Assembly (NCBI GenBank): GCA_036013505.1
Contig: CP107851.1
Span: 7,364,001-7,428,000 of the forward strand
Reading direction: 5' to 3'
Length of the DNA stretch: 64,000 nucleotides
Origin: Streptomyces sp. NBC_00510
GTDB taxonomy: Bacteria; Actinomycetota; Actinomycetes; Streptomycetales; Streptomycetaceae
Shown: in pieces, positions 61,807 to 64,000 of the stretch
Layout: each line of letters opens with the position of its first letter
How positions within the stretch are numbered: position 1 is the first letter of the stretch
The notes under the pieces: model-generated
Seen by the model: only the letters and a program-made list of their open reading frames with translations
Told to the model about the DNA's origin: nothing
Database searches by the model: none
Program-made: the position numbers and the translations under genes

Positions 61807-62394
61807 GTGCAGCCATCCGCAGGGCCGGCCCTTCCGCACACCCGAGCCCGCTCGGTGCACTGGATCACGACCGCCGCGGTGATCGCCGCCGTCATAGGCA
61901 GCGCCGCGCTCGTGCAGCCCGCCGGCGCCTCCACGGGCAGGCCCGCCGCGGACGCCAGGACCGGCAAGCCCGCGCCCGCCGCCGTTGCGCCCCCGGACCC
62001 CCGTGCCGCGCACTTCCCCCTGGAATGCGCCGGGGCGCCCGTGGACGTCGTGGACCAGGCGTCGGGAGACCTCGACGGGGACGGCCGCCCCGAGACCGTC
62101 GCCGTCGTCCGCTGCCACTCCGAGACCGGCACCCCGCCCAGTGGCCTGTACGTGCTGTCGGCGGACCCCGCCACAGGCGCCGCCCCGCGCATCGTCGAGA
62201 CCCTCGTCGATCCCAAGGAGCAGCGCAGCTTCAAGGACCTGAAGATCGACGGCCGCACCGTGCGGGCCACCGTGCTCGGCTACTCCACCGACGACGTGCC
62301 CCGTTGCTGCCCCGACCAGATGCGCGACTACAGCTGGGAATGGAGGTCCGGGACCTACTACGAGATCCCCGGACCGCTCGCGAACAGCGTGTGA
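61807..62394 (+). CDS. secreted protein, function unknown
   Basis: The precursor is 195 residues. A basic N-terminus and hydrophobic run (HWITTAAVIAAVIGSAALVQPAGA) form a Sec signal. The mature part has LECAGAPVDVVDQASGDLDGDGRPETVAVVRCHS, which resembles a VCBS/FG-GAP calcium-binding repeat (DxDGDGxxE), and ends near RCCPDQMRDYSWEWRSGTYYEIPG. A VCBS-like single unit is unusual but explains the Asp/Gly-rich motif. GTG at 61807 has AGGAGAC seven bases ahead. It is convergent with the ferredoxin gene with only four bases between stops. Confidence 0.8.
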   Translation: MQPSAGPALPHTRARSVHWITTAAVIAAVIGSAALVQPAGASTGRPAADARTGKPAPAAVAPPDPRAAHFPLECAGAPVDVVDQASGDLDGDGRPETVAVVRCHSETGTPPSGLYVLSADPATGAAPRIVETLVDPKEQRSFKDLKIDGRTVRATVLGYSTDDVPRCCPDQMRDYSWEWRSGTYYEIPGPLANSV

Positions 62395-62398
62395 CAGA

Positions 62399-62689
62399 TC
62401 ACTCCGCGTCGGGTCCGTACAGTTCTACACTGTCCGAAACCCGACGCACATGAATACAGTCGCCAGGGCAGTCCCTGGCCGAATCCACCACATCGGTCAA
62501 CAACGGCAGGGGAACCGGGACCGTCGCCCCGGGTGCCTGACGGAGTTCGTCGTCGTCGCCCTTGACGTAGGCGAGCCCGTCGATGTCCAGCTCGAAGACC
62601 TCGGGCGCGTACTGCACACAGATGCCGTCCCCGGTGCACAGGTCCTGATCGATCCAGACCTCAAGCGCCTCGACGACTTCCTCGCTCAC
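62399..62689 (-). CDS. ferredoxin, [3Fe-4S] or [4Fe-4S] type
   Basis: The protein is 96 residues. VWIDQDLCTGDGICVQYAPEVFE carries the first cysteines (CTGDGIC; the second position of the usual motif is Asp, which favours a [3Fe-4S] cluster). ARDCPGDCIHV holds the last (CPxxC). The linker between them is longer than in most P450 ferredoxins. It is divergent from arc with a 240-bp intergenic region, an arrangement often seen near actinobacterial proteasome genes. Its redox partner is unknown. GTG at 62687-62689. Confidence 0.9.
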   Translation of the reverse strand: MSEEVVEALEVWIDQDLCTGDGICVQYAPEVFELDIDGLAYVKGDDDELRQAPGATVPVPLPLLTDVVDSARDCPGDCIHVRRVSDSVELYGPDAE

Positions 62690-62857
62690 CGCTACCTCGC
62701 CTGCCGTTCATCGTTCGGGAAGGGACAGCCCTTGACGGGCGTTGACCGGACCGACGATACAACCGGCCGCTTTCGGATGGTGATGGCTGGGTATCTCCCT
62801 GGCGGGAGGACGTGCGCAAGGGTGAAGATCGGACACACCCAGGACGTCTTTGTGATC

Positions 62858-62875
62858 TAGGGGTTTCAACCCCTA
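62858..62875 (+). ncRNA. hairpin in the arc leader
   Basis: TAGGGGT (62858-62864) pairs exactly with ACCCCTA (62869-62875) over the loop TTCA. It ends 54 bp upstream of the arc start. It could be a leader attenuator or a protein binding site; no riboswitch class was matched. Confidence 0.4.
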
Positions 62876-62929
62876 CTGGCCCAGGTAGGGTCTGGAAGCG
62901 TCCAGCTCCCCTTGGAGGAGGTGAGGACC

Positions 62930-64000
62930 GTGGCGGCCCACGACGACGACATCAACCGTGGCGGCCGACCCGCTCGTGGATCGGAAGACCCCATGAGCCA
63001 GGTCGCCTTTCTTGAGCAGGAGATCGCCGTCCTGCGACGTAAGCTCGCCGACTCTCCGCGGCACACGAGGATTCTCGAGGAGCGGATCGTCGAGCTGCAG
63101 ACCAACCTGGCAGGCGTGTCCGCTCAGAACGAGCGGCTGGCCAACACCCTCCGCGAGGCCCGCGACCAGATCGTGGCCCTCAAGGAAGAGGTGGACCGGC
63201 TCGCACAGCCCCCTGCCGGATTCGGTGTGTTCCTGCAGGCGAACGAGGACGAGACGGCCGACATCTTCACCGGCGGCCGCAAGCTGCGGGTGAACGTCAG
63301 CCCGTCCGTAGAGCTGGACGACCTCCGGCGCGGCCAGGAAGTCATGCTCAACGAGGCGCTCAACGTGGTCGAGGCCATGGAGTTCGAGCGCATCGGAGAC
63401 ATCGTCACCCTCAAGGAGATCCTCGAGGACGGCGAGCGGGCCCTGGTCATCGGGCACACCGACGAGGAGCGGGTGGTGCGGCTCGCCGAGCCGCTGCTGG
63501 ACGGCACCCTCCGCGCCGGCGACGCGCTGCTGCTCGAACCGCGCTCCGGATACGTCTACGAACGGGTCCCCAAGAGCGAGGTCGAGGAACTCGTCCTCGA
63601 AGAGGTCCCCGACATCGACTACCGCCAGATCGGCGGCCTCAGCAACCAGATCGAGCAGATCCGCGACGCCGTCGAACTGCCCTACCTGCACGCCGAGCTG
63701 TTCAAGGAGTACGAGCTCCGCCCGCCCAAGGGCGTGCTCCTCTACGGCCCCCCCGGCTGCGGCAAGACGCTCATCGCCAAGGCCGTCGCCAACTCCCTTG
63801 CCAAGAAGGTCGCCGAAGTCACCGGGCAACCCCAGGGCAAGAGCTACTTCCTGAACATCAAGGGCCCCGAGCTGCTCAACAAGTACGTCGGCGAGACCGA
63901 GCGGCAGATCCGCCTGGTCTTCCAGCGCGCACGCGAGAAGGCCAGCGAGGGCACCCCCGTCATCGTCTTCTTCGACGAGATGGAATCCCTCTTCCGCACC
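62930..64000 (+). CDS. arc: proteasomal ATPase, AAA+ (ARC/Mpa), 3' end outside window
   Basis: The first 357 codons are present. The order is a basic/acidic lead (MAAHDDDINRGGRP), a coiled coil at about 25-75 (EQEIAVLRRKLADSPRHTRI), the OB domain (FGVFLQANEDETADIFTGGRKLRVNV) and the AAA domain. Walker A is GPPGCGKT at 273-280 and Walker B VIVFFDEME, just before the edge. ARC forms the hexamer that unfolds pupylated proteins for the 20S proteasome. GTG at 62930 has AGGAGGT seven bases upstream; a GTG at 62921 lies too close to it. The C-terminus is not seen, so the proteasome-docking tail cannot be checked. Confidence 0.96.
   Translation, partial: MAAHDDDINRGGRPARGSEDPMSQVAFLEQEIAVLRRKLADSPRHTRILEERIVELQTNLAGVSAQNERLANTLREARDQIVALKEEVDRLAQPPAGFGVFLQANEDETADIFTGGRKLRVNVSPSVELDDLRRGQEVMLNEALNVVEAMEFERIGDIVTLKEILEDGERALVIGHTDEERVVRLAEPLLDGTLRAGDALLLEPRSGYVYERVPKSEVEELVLEEVPDIDYRQIGGLSNQIEQIRDAVELPYLHAELFKEYELRPPKGVLLYGPPGCGKTLIAKAVANSLAKKVAEVTGQPQGKSYFLNIKGPELLNKYVGETERQIRLVFQRAREKASEGTPVIVFFDEMESLFRT

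Overview
The window is about 72% GC with strong third-position GC bias, frequent GTG starts and purine-rich Shine-Dalgarno sites. It carries chaplins, mycothiol biosynthesis (mshC), the proteasomal ATPase arc and a gylR-glpFKD regulon. This is a Streptomyces chromosome. From memory of family names (SCO1664 family, mshC, gyl operon, metH, arc), the right-hand two thirds resemble the S. coelicolor SCO1648 to SCO1675 neighbourhood read in reverse; no alignment was run. About 57 protein genes, two tRNAs (Leu-GAG, Pro-GGG) and several strong hairpin terminators are supported. No CRISPR array, integrase, insertion-sequence transposase or rRNA was seen.

Region 1 (1-18.8 kb) is a patchwork of catabolic and membrane genes. 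It holds the C-terminus of a TetR regulator, a DUF817 membrane protein overlapping a NUDIX gene, a lone P450, an NDH-2-like flavoprotein, AtuA and pirin. Then comes a 1-kb gene-free tract of degenerate repeats, an S1P-lyase-like PLP enzyme with a decayed MFS transporter, fumarylacetoacetase, a ClC channel, DUF2252, Sap/GAP, DUF389, DUF6325, a lipoprotein and a SHOCT protein.

Region 2 (18.8-36.7 kb) is conserved core. It runs from tRNA-Leu with a perfect 25-bp terminator, through an M20 peptidase, the aerial-surface chaplins chpH and chpC (sortase-anchored), DUF5703 and a RecD-like protein whose ATPase motifs have decayed. An aldo/keto reductase, an LLM oxidoreductase, a ferritin-like protein and CorA follow. 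Next is a four-gene cassette of phosphomutase-like, DUF3090, SCO1664-family and mshC genes, then PAC2, a glycoside-hydrolase-like protein, a FadR-type regulator and tRNA-Pro.

Region 3 (36.7-49.2 kb) holds tightly overlapping operons. One encodes nucleoside phosphorylase, amidohydrolase, a sulfite-oxidase-like protein and a flavin reductase. One encodes a YtrA-type GntR regulator with an ABC exporter and has an upstream operator-like palindrome. One encodes an ArsR regulator with a PEP-mutase-family lyase. The glycerol system glpF-glpK-glpD lies downstream of gylR, with matching palindromic motifs ahead of both gylR and glpF.

Region 4 (49.2-64 kb) contains cobalamin-dependent metH, a HAD phosphatase, two tandem orphan peptide-type binding lipoproteins and a response regulator without an adjacent kinase. 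A RecB-type nuclease, an S2P/M50 protease with a CBS domain, a 410-bp MITE-like palindromic element, TrmI, a secreted protein, a ferredoxin and the start of arc follow. The most unusual items are the pseudo-helicase, the 60.3-60.7 kb palindrome, the degenerate repeat desert, the MFS pseudogene, the overlapping four-gene redox/purine operon and a probable ATC start for the ClC gene.
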